Shown piece by piece: positions 9,653-18,831 of a DNA stretch of 64,000 nucleotides. Below the pieces are notes generated by a model, which made no database searches, had not been told where the DNA came from, and worked only from the letters and a program-made list of their open reading frames with translations. How positions within the stretch are numbered: the first letter of the stretch is position 1; every line of letters begins with the position of its first letter. The DNA is from Paracoccaceae bacterium (lineage in GTDB: Bacteria; Pseudomonadota; Alphaproteobacteria; Rhodobacterales; Rhodobacteraceae). The stretch spans positions 1 through 64,000 of the forward strand of contig VYFX01000077.1 of the NCBI GenBank assembly GCA_009842205.1, given 5' to 3'. The position numbers and the translations under genes are program-made.

Positions 9653-11311
9653 ATGGCAAGTCAATTATACAGAACATGTAAATTTATATCAAGTATTGCT
9701 ATCCAAACCGTATTGGTTGCTTTGTTTATGGTGATTCCTGCCAAGGGTAGTTTGGACATTGACCTGCCAACACCTTTTGAACTGGCATTGATCACCGAAA
9801 TAAAAGGTGATTCTTCGACCGAGAAATTTTATGTTGAAAGAAATTTCGAACCGATCTGGCTAGGTGAGGATGAACAGAACCAGAAACGCTTGAATGCTTT
9901 TATCCGGGCTATAGAAAATCTGGATTCACATGGGTTAACCACCGACATTTTTGAAACGCAATTTGATTGGGATAGGATCTACTTTGCCAATGACTTTGAA
10001 AATATTGCTTCAACTGAAATCCAGATTACCAGGCTTTTCCTTCGGTATGCAAAGGTCATCAACTCGGGCTATCTGAAACCCAGTGAGGTATCAGAATTAA
10101 TTGATGTTGATAAACTGGCCCCATTACCTCCTTATTATCTATTGAAGGGAATTGCTGAAAACAATCCTGAAACCTTTCTATTGCAACTTGCCCCACAAAA
10201 TGATGAATACACAGTATTACGGAAAACCCTGTACAGATTGAACAAGGTGATAGAGTCAGGTGGCTGGGGAGAAGAAATACTGGCTTCCGAATTGTTGCCA
10301 GGGCAGGAGGGTTCGGAGGTAATCAAACTCAGAAATCGTCTGATCAGAATGGGATATTTACCAAGAAACACCTCGGCTGATTACAATCTGGAACTCAAGA
10401 ACGCAGTTCAACTTTTCCAGTTGGATCATGGTCTAACACCCAATGGTTTTGCCAATTATAATACCATTGAGGCCATCAACGTTTTGCCTGAAACCAAACT
10501 CGAATCCGTCATCGTGGCTCTAGAAAGAAACCGGTGGATGAACAGATCCCTTGGTCCTTGGTATGTAATCGTGAACATACCCGAATTTACCGCACGTTTC
10601 ATTGAACAGGGCGAGGTTAAATTTGAAACGGGTGTAGTGGTCGGAAAAAGCAAGGAAAATCTCCAGACACCTGAATTCTCGGATGAAATGGAATATATTG
10701 TAATTAACCCAATCTGGCATGTACCTGCCTCAATCATTATCGAGGAGATCATACCGAGTTTGAAGCGCAATCTGGAATCGGAACCCTTTATTGCCTTTTT
10801 TGATAGAGAGGGCAATTCAATTGATAGAACCGAAATCAATTTTTCGCGTGGTTATTCAAAGAGAAGCCTGAATTTCACTGCCAGGCAACTGCCGGGTCCG
10901 ACCAACCCCTTAGGGGGAGTAAAGTTCATGTTCCCGAATTCCCACAACATTTACTTGCACGATTCTCCCATTAGAAATTTGTTTGATCGTGAATACAGAG
11001 CTTACAGCCATGGATGTATCCGATTGAAGAAGGCACATGACTTTGCCAGGTTCCTGCTGACAATGGAAGGGTTGGATTATGATAAGCTGGTCACAAGATC
11101 GAAAGAGTTGAATGGTGAACAGCAAGTTCAACTTACCTTGAATATCCCTGTTCATATTACCTACAGAACGGTTTGGGTTACGTCTGATGGCAGGGTCAAT
11201 TACAGAAAGGACCTTTATGAACGCGACAAACTTGTCTATCATGCCCTGACCCGTAATCCCATTTTTGATTTGTATAATTTGCAGAATTATTATTCAGAAT
11301 TGCAACATTGA
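9653..11311 (+). CDS. L,D-transpeptidase, YcbB/LdtD type
   Basis: Periplasmic enzyme forming 3-3 cross-links in peptidoglycan. The 552-residue product has a hydrophobic signal or anchor (about 10-32), a scaffold domain, a peptidoglycan-binding segment (VIKLRNRLIRMGYLP...AVQLFQLDHGLTPNG) and a YkuD catalytic domain with HDSPIRNLF and the active-site motif SHGCIRL. The ATG at 9653 is chosen because GAGG (9643-9646) precedes it by 6 nt; the frame is open back to a TTG at 9599. Domain order matches YcbB-type enzymes. Confidence 0.9.
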   Translation: MASQLYRTCKFISSIAIQTVLVALFMVIPAKGSLDIDLPTPFELALITEIKGDSSTEKFYVERNFEPIWLGEDEQNQKRLNAFIRAIENLDSHGLTTDIFETQFDWDRIYFANDFENIASTEIQITRLFLRYAKVINSGYLKPSEVSELIDVDKLAPLPPYYLLKGIAENNPETFLLQLAPQNDEYTVLRKTLYRLNKVIESGGWGEEILASELLPGQEGSEVIKLRNRLIRMGYLPRNTSADYNLELKNAVQLFQLDHGLTPNGFANYNTIEAINVLPETKLESVIVALERNRWMNRSLGPWYVIVNIPEFTARFIEQGEVKFETGVVVGKSKENLQTPEFSDEMEYIVINPIWHVPASIIIEEIIPSLKRNLESEPFIAFFDREGNSIDRTEINFSRGYSKRSLNFTARQLPGPTNPLGGVKFMFPNSHNIYLHDSPIRNLFDREYRAYSHGCIRLKKAHDFARFLLTMEGLDYDKLVTRSKELNGEQQVQLTLNIPVHITYRTVWVTSDGRVNYRKDLYERDKLVYHALTRNPIFDLYNLQNYYSELQH

Positions 11312-11329
11312 AACCGGTTGGCAATCAGA

Positions 11330-12439
11330 ATGGATTTATCTCGAACTAAATTTTCCATTGGCGAAATTGCCAGTTCCATCGGGGCCAAGGCACTGGGTAA
11401 TACCGATTTAACAATAACCGGTGTCGCAAGTCCAAAGTTGGCTGGCGAGAATGATTTGGCACTTGCCTTCAATGACCGCTTTCGCCCTGATCTAATCTTG
11501 GGCAGGGCACAGGCTGCGGTCCTTTGCTATGAAGATGATTGGGAAAGCCTTAATCTCAAGGCCGTCATAATAATCAACAACCCCCGACTCGGCCTGTCGC
11601 AAATTACAGGACATTTTCGAAAACCATATTCATATTCTGAAGACTTGCGCGCGCATTCCCTGATTTCGGATAAGGCCGTTATCGGCAAGGGGAGTTCAAT
11701 CGGACCCTTCAGCTACATCGGTCCCGGGGTACAACTTGGTGTGGGATGTATTATTGGCTCGCATGTATCAATAGATGAAGGGACCACAATCGGTAAAAAC
11801 GGGGTAATTCTTTCTGGTGCAAGAATCGGACCAAACACCATTATCGGTAAAAATTTTATCTGTCATCACAATACGGTAATTGGTTGTGACGGATATTCCT
11901 ACGATACAGCCAAGGCCGGTGCCGTGGAACAGGTCAAGGAAACGCTGGGTTCGCATGTGAATCAAACCCAATCAAAATATGCCAAGGTTTATTCTCTCGG
12001 CAATGTCAGGATAGGTGATGATGTTGAAATCGGAGCTTGTACGGCAATTGACCGTGGAACCATAGATTCGACGGTCATCGGTGACAGAACCAAAATAGAC
12101 AATCTTGTTCATATTGCCCATAACGTCAGGGTAGGGGATGATTGCCTGCTTTGTGGTCAGGTTGGAATTGCCGGCTCTTCCGAAATCGGTGACCGGGTCA
12201 TTTTTGCAGGACAGACCGGTGTCAAAGATCATATCAAGGTGGGAAATGATGTTATCGCCGGTGGTGCAACAAAAATATATTCCAACGTTCCCAAGGGAAG
12301 AATTGTTATGGGATCCCCTGCAGTTGAAATGCAGAAAAACATTGCCACATATAAAGCCACAAGAAAATTACCGAAGTTATTCGACAAAGTATCTGAATTG
12401 GAAAGAATACTCTCTGATTTAACAAAGAAGCGTGAATGA
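11330..12439 (+). CDS. lpxD: UDP-3-O-acylglucosamine N-acyltransferase LpxD
   Basis: Third step of lipid A synthesis: transfer of a 3-hydroxyacyl chain from ACP to the 2-amino group of UDP-3-O-acyl-GlcN. The 369 residues show an N-terminal uridine-binding domain ([15 protein letters not shown]) and a left-handed beta helix of hexapeptide repeats (about 105-320), including the catalytic-His region [21 protein letters not shown]. The ATG at 11330 is chosen over a TTG at 11318. It is not in the usual bamA-lpxD-fabZ-lpxA cluster; an ACP and a ketoacyl synthase follow instead. Confidence 0.93.
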   Translation: MDLSRTKFSIGEIASSIGAKALGNTDLTITGVASPKLAGENDLALAFNDRFRPDLILGRAQAAVLCYEDDWESLNLKAVIIINNPRLGLSQITGHFRKPYSYSEDLRAHSLISDKAVIGKGSSIGPFSYIGPGVQLGVGCIIGSHVSIDEGTTIGKNGVILSGARIGPNTIIGKNFICHHNTVIGCDGYSYDTAKAGAVEQVKETLGSHVNQTQSKYAKVYSLGNVRIGDDVEIGACTAIDRGTIDSTVIGDRTKIDNLVHIAHNVRVGDDCLLCGQVGIAGSSEIGDRVIFAGQTGVKDHIKVGNDVIAGGATKIYSNVPKGRIVMGSPAVEMQKNIATYKATRKLPKLFDKVSELERILSDLTKKRE

Positions 12440-12458
12440 GATTTTATCTGGGAATTAC

Positions 12459-12725
12459 ATGGAAAATTCAATTTATTCACAGGTTGTTGAAATAATTGCC
12501 GAACAGGCAATTCTTGATGTATCAGATATATCCCCCGAAGCCTCGCTGGAAGAATTGGGCCTCGATTCTCTAGGCATAGTAGAATCCATATTTGCCCTGG
12601 AAGAGAATTTCGGTATACAAATTCCCTTCAACTCTGGCGACCCTGAAAAAAATGACCTTGATCTCTCCAGTGTCGGGTCAATTATCCGCGAGATTGAACA
12701 GCTGGTTTTGGGAAAAAATAGTTAA
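12459..12725 (+). CDS. specialised acyl carrier protein
   Basis: 88-residue acyl carrier protein. It has the four-helix ACP pattern with the phosphopantetheine serine in EELGLDSLGIVES, and an acidic helix FALEENFGIQIPF. It differs from housekeeping AcpP (no DSLDTVE motif) and resembles accessory carriers such as AcpXL or nodulation-type ACPs. The ATG at 12459 lies 19 nt after lpxD; a GTG at 12432 overlapping lpxD is the alternative. Being between lpxD and a ketoacyl synthase suggests it carries a special acyl chain for lipid A or a related envelope lipid. Confidence 0.8.
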   Translation: MENSIYSQVVEIIAEQAILDVSDISPEASLEELGLDSLGIVESIFALEENFGIQIPFNSGDPEKNDLDLSSVGSIIREIEQLVLGKNS

Positions 12726-12731
12726 CTTCCC

Positions 12732-13943
12732 ATGCCTCGTGTAGCCATCACCGGCCAAGGAACCATTAATCCCCTGGGAAAGTCGGTCGCAGAGACATAT
12801 GATGCCTTCAAGAATGGCACATGTGGTATTTCAGAACTTGAAATGCAGGACATTGATAGGCTTTCCATAAAGATTGGCGGCCAAATCAAGGGATTTGATG
12901 CCGAGGAACATTTTTCCAGACAGGAGATATCCCTTTACGACCGATATACCCAGCTTGCAATATTGGCTGCCAAGGAAGCCATCGGTAATTCCGGCATTGA
13001 CTTTGAGGATGAACTCTCGGAAAGTTCCGGTGTTGTGATCGGTACTGCCGGAGGAGGTTTAACTACCCAGGATAACAGCTACCGAAGTGTCTATGAGGAG
13101 CGCAAAAACCGCGTACACCCCTTTGTCGTACCTCGATTGATGAACAATGCTGCAGCCAGCAACGTTTCCATGGTCTATAACCTGCAAGGTCCTACCTTTT
13201 CGGTGGCAACGGCCTGTGCTTCCTCCAATCATGCCATTGGAGTGGCCTATCAATTGATCAAGAGTGGAATGGCCAAGTGCATGATCGCAGGTGGCAGTGA
13301 GTGCATGATTTGTTTTGGAGGAATCAAGGTATGGGAATCCCTGAGGGTAATGTCACCTGAAAAATGCCGGCCTTTTTCAAAAAACCGTAATGGCATGGTT
13401 CTGGGAGAAGGTGCTGCACTTTTCATCCTTGAAGATTGGGACCATGCTAAGGCGAGAGGTGCAGATATCATTGCCGAGATTGTGGGGTTTTCCATGACCT
13501 CAGATGCAAAGGATATAGTTGCCCCAACCCTTCATGGCCCTGTAAGGGCAATCAGGGGTGCCCTGGATGATGCCCAAATCAATCCCGATGATATTAAATA
13601 CATCAATGCCCATGGTACGGGAACAACCATCAACGATCGGGTCGAAACAGCCGTTATCAGGGAAGTATTCGGGGTACATGCCGATAGGGTAATGGTATCA
13701 TCAACCAAATCCATGCATGGTCATCTCATCGGAAGTACTGGTGCAGTCGAATTGCTTGCCTGCACCATGGCATTGAGAGAAGGTATCATTGCACCTACCA
13801 TCAGCTATGAGGAATTTGATCCTGAATGCAATCTGGATATTGTTCCCAATACGGCACGTGATTGCAAAATAGAGACAACTGTTTCCAATGCCTTTGCCTT
13901 TGGCGGTTTGAATGCCGTACTGGTACTTAAATCGACAACCTGA
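12732..13943 (+). CDS. beta-ketoacyl-ACP synthase (KAS II-like)
   Basis: Condensing enzyme for fatty-acyl elongation, 403 residues. The Cys-His-His triad is intact: the nucleophile in VATACASSNHA, then NAHGTGT and KSMHGHLIGS. It starts 6 nt after the ACP stop, so the two probably act together. Compared with housekeeping FabF, the sequence is closer in feel to secondary-metabolite or NodE-like synthases (ITGQGTINPLGKSVAETYDA), but this is an impression. Likely role: extending the chain on the adjacent ACP, perhaps a long lipid A acyl chain. Confidence 0.85.
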   Translation: MPRVAITGQGTINPLGKSVAETYDAFKNGTCGISELEMQDIDRLSIKIGGQIKGFDAEEHFSRQEISLYDRYTQLAILAAKEAIGNSGIDFEDELSESSGVVIGTAGGGLTTQDNSYRSVYEERKNRVHPFVVPRLMNNAAASNVSMVYNLQGPTFSVATACASSNHAIGVAYQLIKSGMAKCMIAGGSECMICFGGIKVWESLRVMSPEKCRPFSKNRNGMVLGEGAALFILEDWDHAKARGADIIAEIVGFSMTSDAKDIVAPTLHGPVRAIRGALDDAQINPDDIKYINAHGTGTTINDRVETAVIREVFGVHADRVMVSSTKSMHGHLIGSTGAVELLACTMALREGIIAPTISYEEFDPECNLDIVPNTARDCKIETTVSNAFAFGGLNAVLVLKSTT

Positions 13944-13946
13944 ATC

Positions 13947-13964
13947 GGCCATCATAAAATGGCC
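13947..13964 (+). terminator. possible terminator after the ketoacyl synthase
   Basis: GGCCAT-CATAAA-ATGGCC forms a 6-bp stem and is followed by AAATTTTGA. It begins 3 nt after the synthase stop. Short stem and short T-run, so a modest call. Confidence 0.45.
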
Positions 13965-14166
13965 AAATTTTGATAGCTACATACAAATAAGCCATATTTT
14001 TCTATTCTCGTTAACTAAACCAACAGTTTCTCACCAATTATTTTAATTTTGGTTTGTTTTAAATTAAGTGACGACACTCCCAAGTCCTGGCTTGACCACC
14101 GGAAAACCGATCGCTCGGCGGTTGATTGCCAATGCGGCATCTGGTGGTGTCACGTAATTCAGCGAA

Positions 14167-15024
14167 TTATATCGCTTTGTTGATGAGCCGAGCCACAGGT
14201 CTGTAGAAGTCTGCATCTTTCCAATAGGCGTTGTGTGACATTGGGTTCCACGAGGTGAACAGGCCACCCGCATTGATCGGAATATCCTTCAATTCCTTCT
14301 TGGCTTCCAACTCCGTGTATCCAGGACCAATGTCGCGCAGTGGATAGCCTAGGATGTCGTCCTTGTCGTAATAGTTTCGCCACCATGTCTTCAAATAGTA
14401 TTTACGAAATCTCGGGGCTGCGAGCACTGTACCTGGTCGCCTGATCGGCATGACATCAGTGGGATCATAAGCGAAGGTGAACAGTGGAATGTTACAGCCG
14501 AATGTTACAAACGCCATCGTTGTTCTCGCGTTACGAAAGTCGGTCAAAGGCCTCAACGGTTTCTTTTGCATGTCATAGAGATAGTTTGACATGATGTGAC
14601 CACCCAATGAGTGCGCGAGGATGATCAGGCGCGCATCCTTATCAACATCTGGATCGATGTTGAAATCATCCAGAGCCCTTGAGATCCGTCCATGAATTCT
14701 CTGATAGGTATTTGCTTTGGGGTCTGTTGGGATAAGGCGATAGGTCGCGGCATCCGAAATGTTCCGTGCCAGGAAGCCACGCATCTGATCGCCGCGTGTT
14801 CGTCGCCTGATCAGATTGAGATAGCGGCCCTGCCGATTCTGTAGAATGTCTGCCCAGAATCCCTCATGCCATGCAACGTGGTTCTTGAATTTCTTTTTAC
14901 CGATTTCAGCGGCAACAAGTTTGGCAAGAGCCTTTGAGAATGTGAGTGTTGAAGTGTTGGTGGGCACTTTGGCACCCTGACTACCAACCCCGTGTACTGC
15001 AAGCACCGCAACGGATTTTCCCAT
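14167..15024 (-). CDS. alpha/beta-hydrolase-fold protein, probably acquired
   Basis: 285-residue cytosolic-looking protein with no signal peptide. It begins VAVLAVHGVGSQG, a typical strand plus oxyanion-loop His-Gly start, and has a nucleophile elbow LAHSLGGHIMSNYLYD with the catalytic serine. A late His (NPMSHNAYW) could complete a triad. It resembles lipase/esterase-like hypothetical proteins; the substrate is unknown. Its GC content is visibly higher than the surroundings (hand counts 31/60 at 14581-14640 and 36/60 at 14761-14820), and it is flanked by non-coding gaps, suggesting transfer. Confidence 0.7.
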   Translation of the reverse strand: MGKSVAVLAVHGVGSQGAKVPTNTSTLTFSKALAKLVAAEIGKKKFKNHVAWHEGFWADILQNRQGRYLNLIRRRTRGDQMRGFLARNISDAATYRLIPTDPKANTYQRIHGRISRALDDFNIDPDVDKDARLIILAHSLGGHIMSNYLYDMQKKPLRPLTDFRNARTTMAFVTFGCNIPLFTFAYDPTDVMPIRRPGTVLAAPRFRKYYLKTWWRNYYDKDDILGYPLRDIGPGYTELEAKKELKDIPINAGGLFTSWNPMSHNAYWKDADFYRPVARLINKAI

Positions 15025-15259
15025 GATCCTGCTCCTGTACCTAACTTCTTAAATATACACACCAATATTAGTGATTTAAAGGGAATTCTTATGGGCCTAA
15101 ATCGCGATAAGCTTTTTCATGATTCATATCTCTAGAAAAACACATATAGATACCTTTTGGTCGATTAACTTAGTCTCCAATACACAGGAAATCTTCCTTA
15201 CCATCTACATTTAAGGTAATGGGTGTCCTAACCCTGTTAAATTATCAGCACATATCGGA

Positions 15260-15889
15260 TTAATTTGTGCTTTGAGCCGTTATCAATTGGGGATTCTGCA
15301 GAATTTCGAAGGATTTTGTAAATCCGTCCAGTGAAATTCGATACCCCAGTGGTTGGTCTGAATTAAATGCAAACAGGGTCATTATCATTAGAGTGCCGTT
15401 TTTCATTTCTTCAACCTCTGAATTGAAAAAGGCCATACGGGCTACACATCCTGACTGCAAACAATAGTTAATCCTATAATTCCTTTGTGGACGGATATCG
15501 TCTACCTGCAGGAAAATACCCTGCTCAAGATTGGTACCCAATGGAGTAACCATTTGTGCATTGGCACCGATCAACGGGTTTTGATTATCAGCAGCAAAAA
15601 TTTCAATTATTGCTGCCTGGGTTTCGCCAGTCTCATCAAAGATGGGTTGAATCATGCTGCAAACTGTTTCCTTGCTTTCGCGATCAGTAATACAATTTAC
15701 CACCCAGTCTCCAATTTCGGAATATTCAGGAACTACAGACCCGGTCGAAAAACCCCCACTGCTTTGAGCGGCTTGTTCTGCGCTATCAGCATCATCACTT
15801 TCGGATTGGGAATTGGCAGGTACCAGAACCACACCATTTAGCATAACAGTGAAAAGCACAAACAAAAAAGTTTTCTTAAATAATTTCAT
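15260..15889 (-). CDS. invasion-associated locus B (IalB) family protein
   Basis: 209-residue secreted protein with signal peptide MKLFKKTFLFVLFTVMLNGV (cleavage near PANSQS). A low-complexity acidic linker (SESDDADSAEQAAQ) follows, then the IalB domain: EIGDWVVNC, then ETVCSMIQ and INYCLQSGCVARM, with paired cysteines likely to form disulfides. IalB proteins are common in alphaproteobacterial envelopes; in Bartonella they aid host-cell entry, but in free-living species the role is unclear. The internal ATG (15889) is chosen because the signal peptide starts there. Confidence 0.82.
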   Translation of the reverse strand: MKLFKKTFLFVLFTVMLNGVVLVPANSQSESDDADSAEQAAQSSGGFSTGSVVPEYSEIGDWVVNCITDRESKETVCSMIQPIFDETGETQAAIIEIFAADNQNPLIGANAQMVTPLGTNLEQGIFLQVDDIRPQRNYRINYCLQSGCVARMAFFNSEVEEMKNGTLMIMTLFAFNSDQPLGYRISLDGFTKSFEILQNPQLITAQSTN

Positions 15890-16594
15890 TTTTTCATCCC
15901 TAGAGAATTGAATTTCCTGTGATTTGCAGGGTTTCATCTTATAACCTGTGCTAAATTGCAAACCTGATTATTGGTCTTAATGTAGGTAAGTCTCAATCTG
16001 TATGTATTGAGAATAAATATTGATCCCTATGAATCAGCACATCAAAGATTAAATTTATTTTTTTGGATACTAAACCATTTACTAACTTTATTAGGTACTA
16101 AATCCACAAGTTCATTATTTTTTTCATTTAATGTTTCAAGAATTGATTCCTTCATATTGTTTCAGAATCCAGATCTGAAATTACTCCCTCAAACCTTTCA
16201 CCATCCTTATTAACTGCGGTTATTTTCATTGCTTGTACCTTTACGATTATTTTTTGAAATTCAATACAACTTTATGCTACAAAATGTATAACTCAATTCA
16301 ACCAATACAAATAAGTTTTTACCTATGGAAAATCTTTGGCTAACCCGAATCAGTTTCTTTATTTGTGTCATAATACCAAAACAACTAAATAAAGACTCAT
16401 AGCCTTTAACCAACCGGCTATTGGATAAATTTGGAGTTCCAGAATCATCACAATTGGACACTGATACTGGGCTAATCTAACAATATCGGAATACCATAAT
16501 GATTAGGATTGGTCCATAAGTTGATTTGGTATTTCATCATTTCCAAAAAGGAACCATCAACTATAGGTATCTCCAAATTGGTGTATCGACTATC
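15890..16594. other. long AT-rich intergenic region
   Basis: About 700 bases with no convincing gene. The open frames here lack ribosome sites and family resemblance. I saw no tRNA, no strong hairpin with a T-run and no repeats. It precedes the toxin-antitoxin pair and may be degraded sequence. Confidence 0.4.
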
Positions 16595-16628
16595 TTGCAA
16601 TTTCACATGAATTGTCTTACAATGTAAG
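16595..16628 (+). promoter_or_regulatory. toxin-antitoxin promoter with embedded operator
   Basis: TTGCAA (16595-16600), 17 nt, then TACAAT (16618-16623) forms a good sigma-70 type promoter. The palindrome CTTACA-A-TGTAAG (16616-16628) overlaps the -10 element, the usual place for an autoregulatory ribbon-helix-helix antitoxin to bind. The antitoxin ATG is at 16656, with AAGGA upstream. Confidence 0.65.
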
Positions 16629-16655
16629 CACAAGACTAAAGCATAAGGAAAAACG

Positions 16656-16919
16656 ATGGGGACCACCAGTTTTACAACCCGACTTGATACTGACCTTAAG
16701 CAAAGCCTTGAGCGTATTGCTCACTTTGAAAACCGCTCGGCATCATGGGTTGCCAAAAGCGCCATCCGTTCTTATGTCGAAGAGCGGGAGGCAACACGCA
16801 AGCTGGTGCAAACCGGTCTTGAGCTTGTGAAGCAGGAAAACCAAGGTATATCTTCAACCGCGGTTCATAAGTGGTTGAATGGGGATGAACGGGCAGAGTT
16901 TTCGAAAGCGGGTGAATAG
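16656..16919 (+). CDS. ribbon-helix-helix antitoxin (CopG/ParD type)
   Basis: 87-residue protein. The N-terminus TSFTTRLDTDLKQSLERIA and RSASWVAKSAIRSYVEE form the strand-helix-helix DNA-binding pattern of RHH antitoxins. The C-terminal part (about 50-87) should wrap the toxin. The ATG at 16656 has AAGGA at a suitable distance. It is followed 11 nt later by a ParE/RelE-type gene. Expected to repress its own promoter with the toxin. Confidence 0.85.
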   Translation: MGTTSFTTRLDTDLKQSLERIAHFENRSASWVAKSAIRSYVEEREATRKLVQTGLELVKQENQGISSTAVHKWLNGDERAEFSKAGE

Positions 16920-16930
16920 TTTGGTCCAGC

Positions 16931-17263
16931 ATGGCCGATATCAGATATCTAGAGACTTCAGAGCATGGCCTTAGATGGATGTGTACATATTATGACCAAA
17001 ACCCACAGCTTAATTTTGAAGAAGCTGTCTTGTCCTTGCTGAATACCGAGGAGGTATTAAAAGTTCATCCTTTCAGTGGAAGTCGGTTCGAGGATTTTGA
17101 CAATGTCCGGCAATACCAGATTGGCAATACGGCTTTTGCCTTGCTCTATACCGGGGCTCGTGAAACGATATGGATCATAGACGTGCGGGACACACGTGGA
17201 ATGCGTAGCGCTGATGCCTTGCGTGCTTTTGATACAAGGATACGCTTTACCCATGGGCTCTAA
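16931..17263 (+). CDS. RelE/ParE-family toxin
   Basis: 110-residue small protein with the RelE/ParE pattern: an N-terminal helix pair (GLRWMCTYYDQNPQLNFEEA), a beta-sheet region with HPFSGSRFEDFDNVRQYQIGNTAFALLYTG, and WIIDVRDTRG near the C-terminus. Such toxins are mRNA interferases or gyrase poisons; which applies cannot be told here. It is immediately downstream of its RHH antitoxin. GC is elevated (31/60 counted at 17161-17220), consistent with mobility of toxin-antitoxin modules. Confidence 0.82.
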   Translation: MADIRYLETSEHGLRWMCTYYDQNPQLNFEEAVLSLLNTEEVLKVHPFSGSRFEDFDNVRQYQIGNTAFALLYTGARETIWIIDVRDTRGMRSADALRAFDTRIRFTHGL

Positions 17264-17446
17264 TGTACTGTCCACTACATATGATACCAATATTTAAAAT
17301 AGCGACTCCCTTTATTCATAGGCATTCAAGGAAAAATTTTGTTAAAATCTGTACATTAAATAGTGGCTCATCTATTTTTTGGAAATGGTATTTAATCTTT
17401 ACTTTGTTGATTAGGAAATAGTGCAATATTAGGCGTTTTAACTTCT

Positions 17447-18784
17447 TTATGAACCATCGGTTTCTACAATTTTCTGGATACGAATTTGGGTAACCCTGTT
17501 CCTGATTCTATCAACAATTTCAAATCTGTAGCCAAACATGGCAAAATTCTCACCCTTGACAGGAATGTATTTTATCTCGTTTATTACTAATCCAGCAAGA
17601 GTAACTGCCTGATCATCCGGAAGATCCAGATTCAACATCTTGTTGAACTCCCTTACCGGCAAAGCCCCATCAACCAAATATACCCCCTGTGATACCTCCT
17701 TGAATGGTTCCGACTGTTCCTGATCATATTCATCCTCGATCTCCCCCACGATTTCCTCGATGATATCTTCAAGAGTCACCAAACCCTGAAGGGCACCATA
17801 TTCATCCACAACCAAGGCAAAATGTGTTCTTTTTTCCAAAAATTCCTGCATCAAAATTCCTAGGGGAGTCGTCTCAATGACAAAATACGGTTCCTTAAAA
17901 TTCGTATACCAATGCTCACCTGGAGGAGTTGAATCTTCAATTTTTTCGTTTTGTCCCCAGTAATTACGATAAAGATCCTTGACATGGGCAATCTTGATTA
18001 TGTTCTCGGTTTCATCCTTGTACACTGGCAGACGGGAATGAGGTGTTGTCATGCATTGGGCCAGTATTTCTTCTATTGGATCATCGGCATTCAGCATGTC
18101 GATCTCGGAGCGATGCCGCATTACATCCTCCACCGACAGATTTGAAATATCAAGCGCCCCCAGCACCCTTCTTTGATCCTCCTTGTCAAACATGCCCGTC
18201 GGTATTTCGAGTTCAATTCGTCCCTTGATTTCATCCTGTACATCCTCCAGGCTTTCGGACCTAGGTTCCAAAAGTCCTAATAGACGAAGAAAGGCTGTAA
18301 CAAAGACCTTGATGACAACGACTATGGGAGTGAAAATGAAAATAAACGGTAATATGAATCGTGAAGCTTTTTGTGAAGCTTCTTCCGGTCGGGCAATGGC
18401 ATAGGTTTTTGGCAAGACTTCAGCAAAAATCAGAACTACCATTGTCATGACTATGGTTGTTATCAAGACTCCTGAATCACCAAACAGCAAGGTAAACAGA
18501 TTTGTCGCGAGGGCTGTGGCAAGAATATTGACCAGATTGTTACCTACCAGCACACTGCTGATTAGAGTTTCCCGATCATCGGTAATTTTCAAGGCCCTTT
18601 GAGCCCCCTTGCTTCCCTTTTCCGCCTGTGTCTTAAGCTTGCCTCTTGAGGCTGAAGTCAAGGCAGTTTCCGAACCCGAAAACAATGCTGAAAATATAAT
18701 CAGTACAATTATGGCTCCTGCATTTAGCCAGATAAATGCCTGAAGGTCGAAGGTGGTACCAGCAAGCACCTCAAGATGTGTCAT
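17447..18784 (-). CDS. CNNM/CorC-HlyC family transporter
   Basis: 445-residue membrane protein. Domains: a DUF21/CNNM transmembrane region (about 15-200, with FSALFSGSETALTSASRGKL and VLVGNNLVNILATALATNL), two CBS domains (about 205-335, with VEDVMRHRSEIDML and VVDEYGALQGLVTLEDIIEE), and a C-terminal CorC/HlyC domain (about 350-435). Relatives take part in magnesium or cobalt export and resistance. It belongs to the region with xerD, aroK and aroB, where homologues are found in other alphaproteobacteria. Confidence 0.9.
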   Translation of the reverse strand: MTHLEVLAGTTFDLQAFIWLNAGAIIVLIIFSALFSGSETALTSASRGKLKTQAEKGSKGAQRALKITDDRETLISSVLVGNNLVNILATALATNLFTLLFGDSGVLITTIVMTMVVLIFAEVLPKTYAIARPEEASQKASRFILPFIFIFTPIVVVIKVFVTAFLRLLGLLEPRSESLEDVQDEIKGRIELEIPTGMFDKEDQRRVLGALDISNLSVEDVMRHRSEIDMLNADDPIEEILAQCMTTPHSRLPVYKDETENIIKIAHVKDLYRNYWGQNEKIEDSTPPGEHWYTNFKEPYFVIETTPLGILMQEFLEKRTHFALVVDEYGALQGLVTLEDIIEEIVGEIEDEYDQEQSEPFKEVSQGVYLVDGALPVREFNKMLNLDLPDDQAVTLAGLVINEIKYIPVKGENFAMFGYRFEIVDRIRNRVTQIRIQKIVETDGS

Positions 18785-18831
18785 ATGAATTTTGAAACCT
18801 TGTTTGAATAATTTGAATAGGATTTACTGAT

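Noticed and set aside
14064-14273. Minus-strand frame beside the hydrolase
   Set aside because: Overlaps the hydrolase end in another frame and has no start signal; at most a remnant, so not listed as a gene.
16007-16213. Plus-strand 68-codon frame in the gap before the toxin-antitoxin pair
   Set aside because: Low-complexity Phe/Ser/Leu content expected of AT-rich non-coding DNA and no ribosome site.
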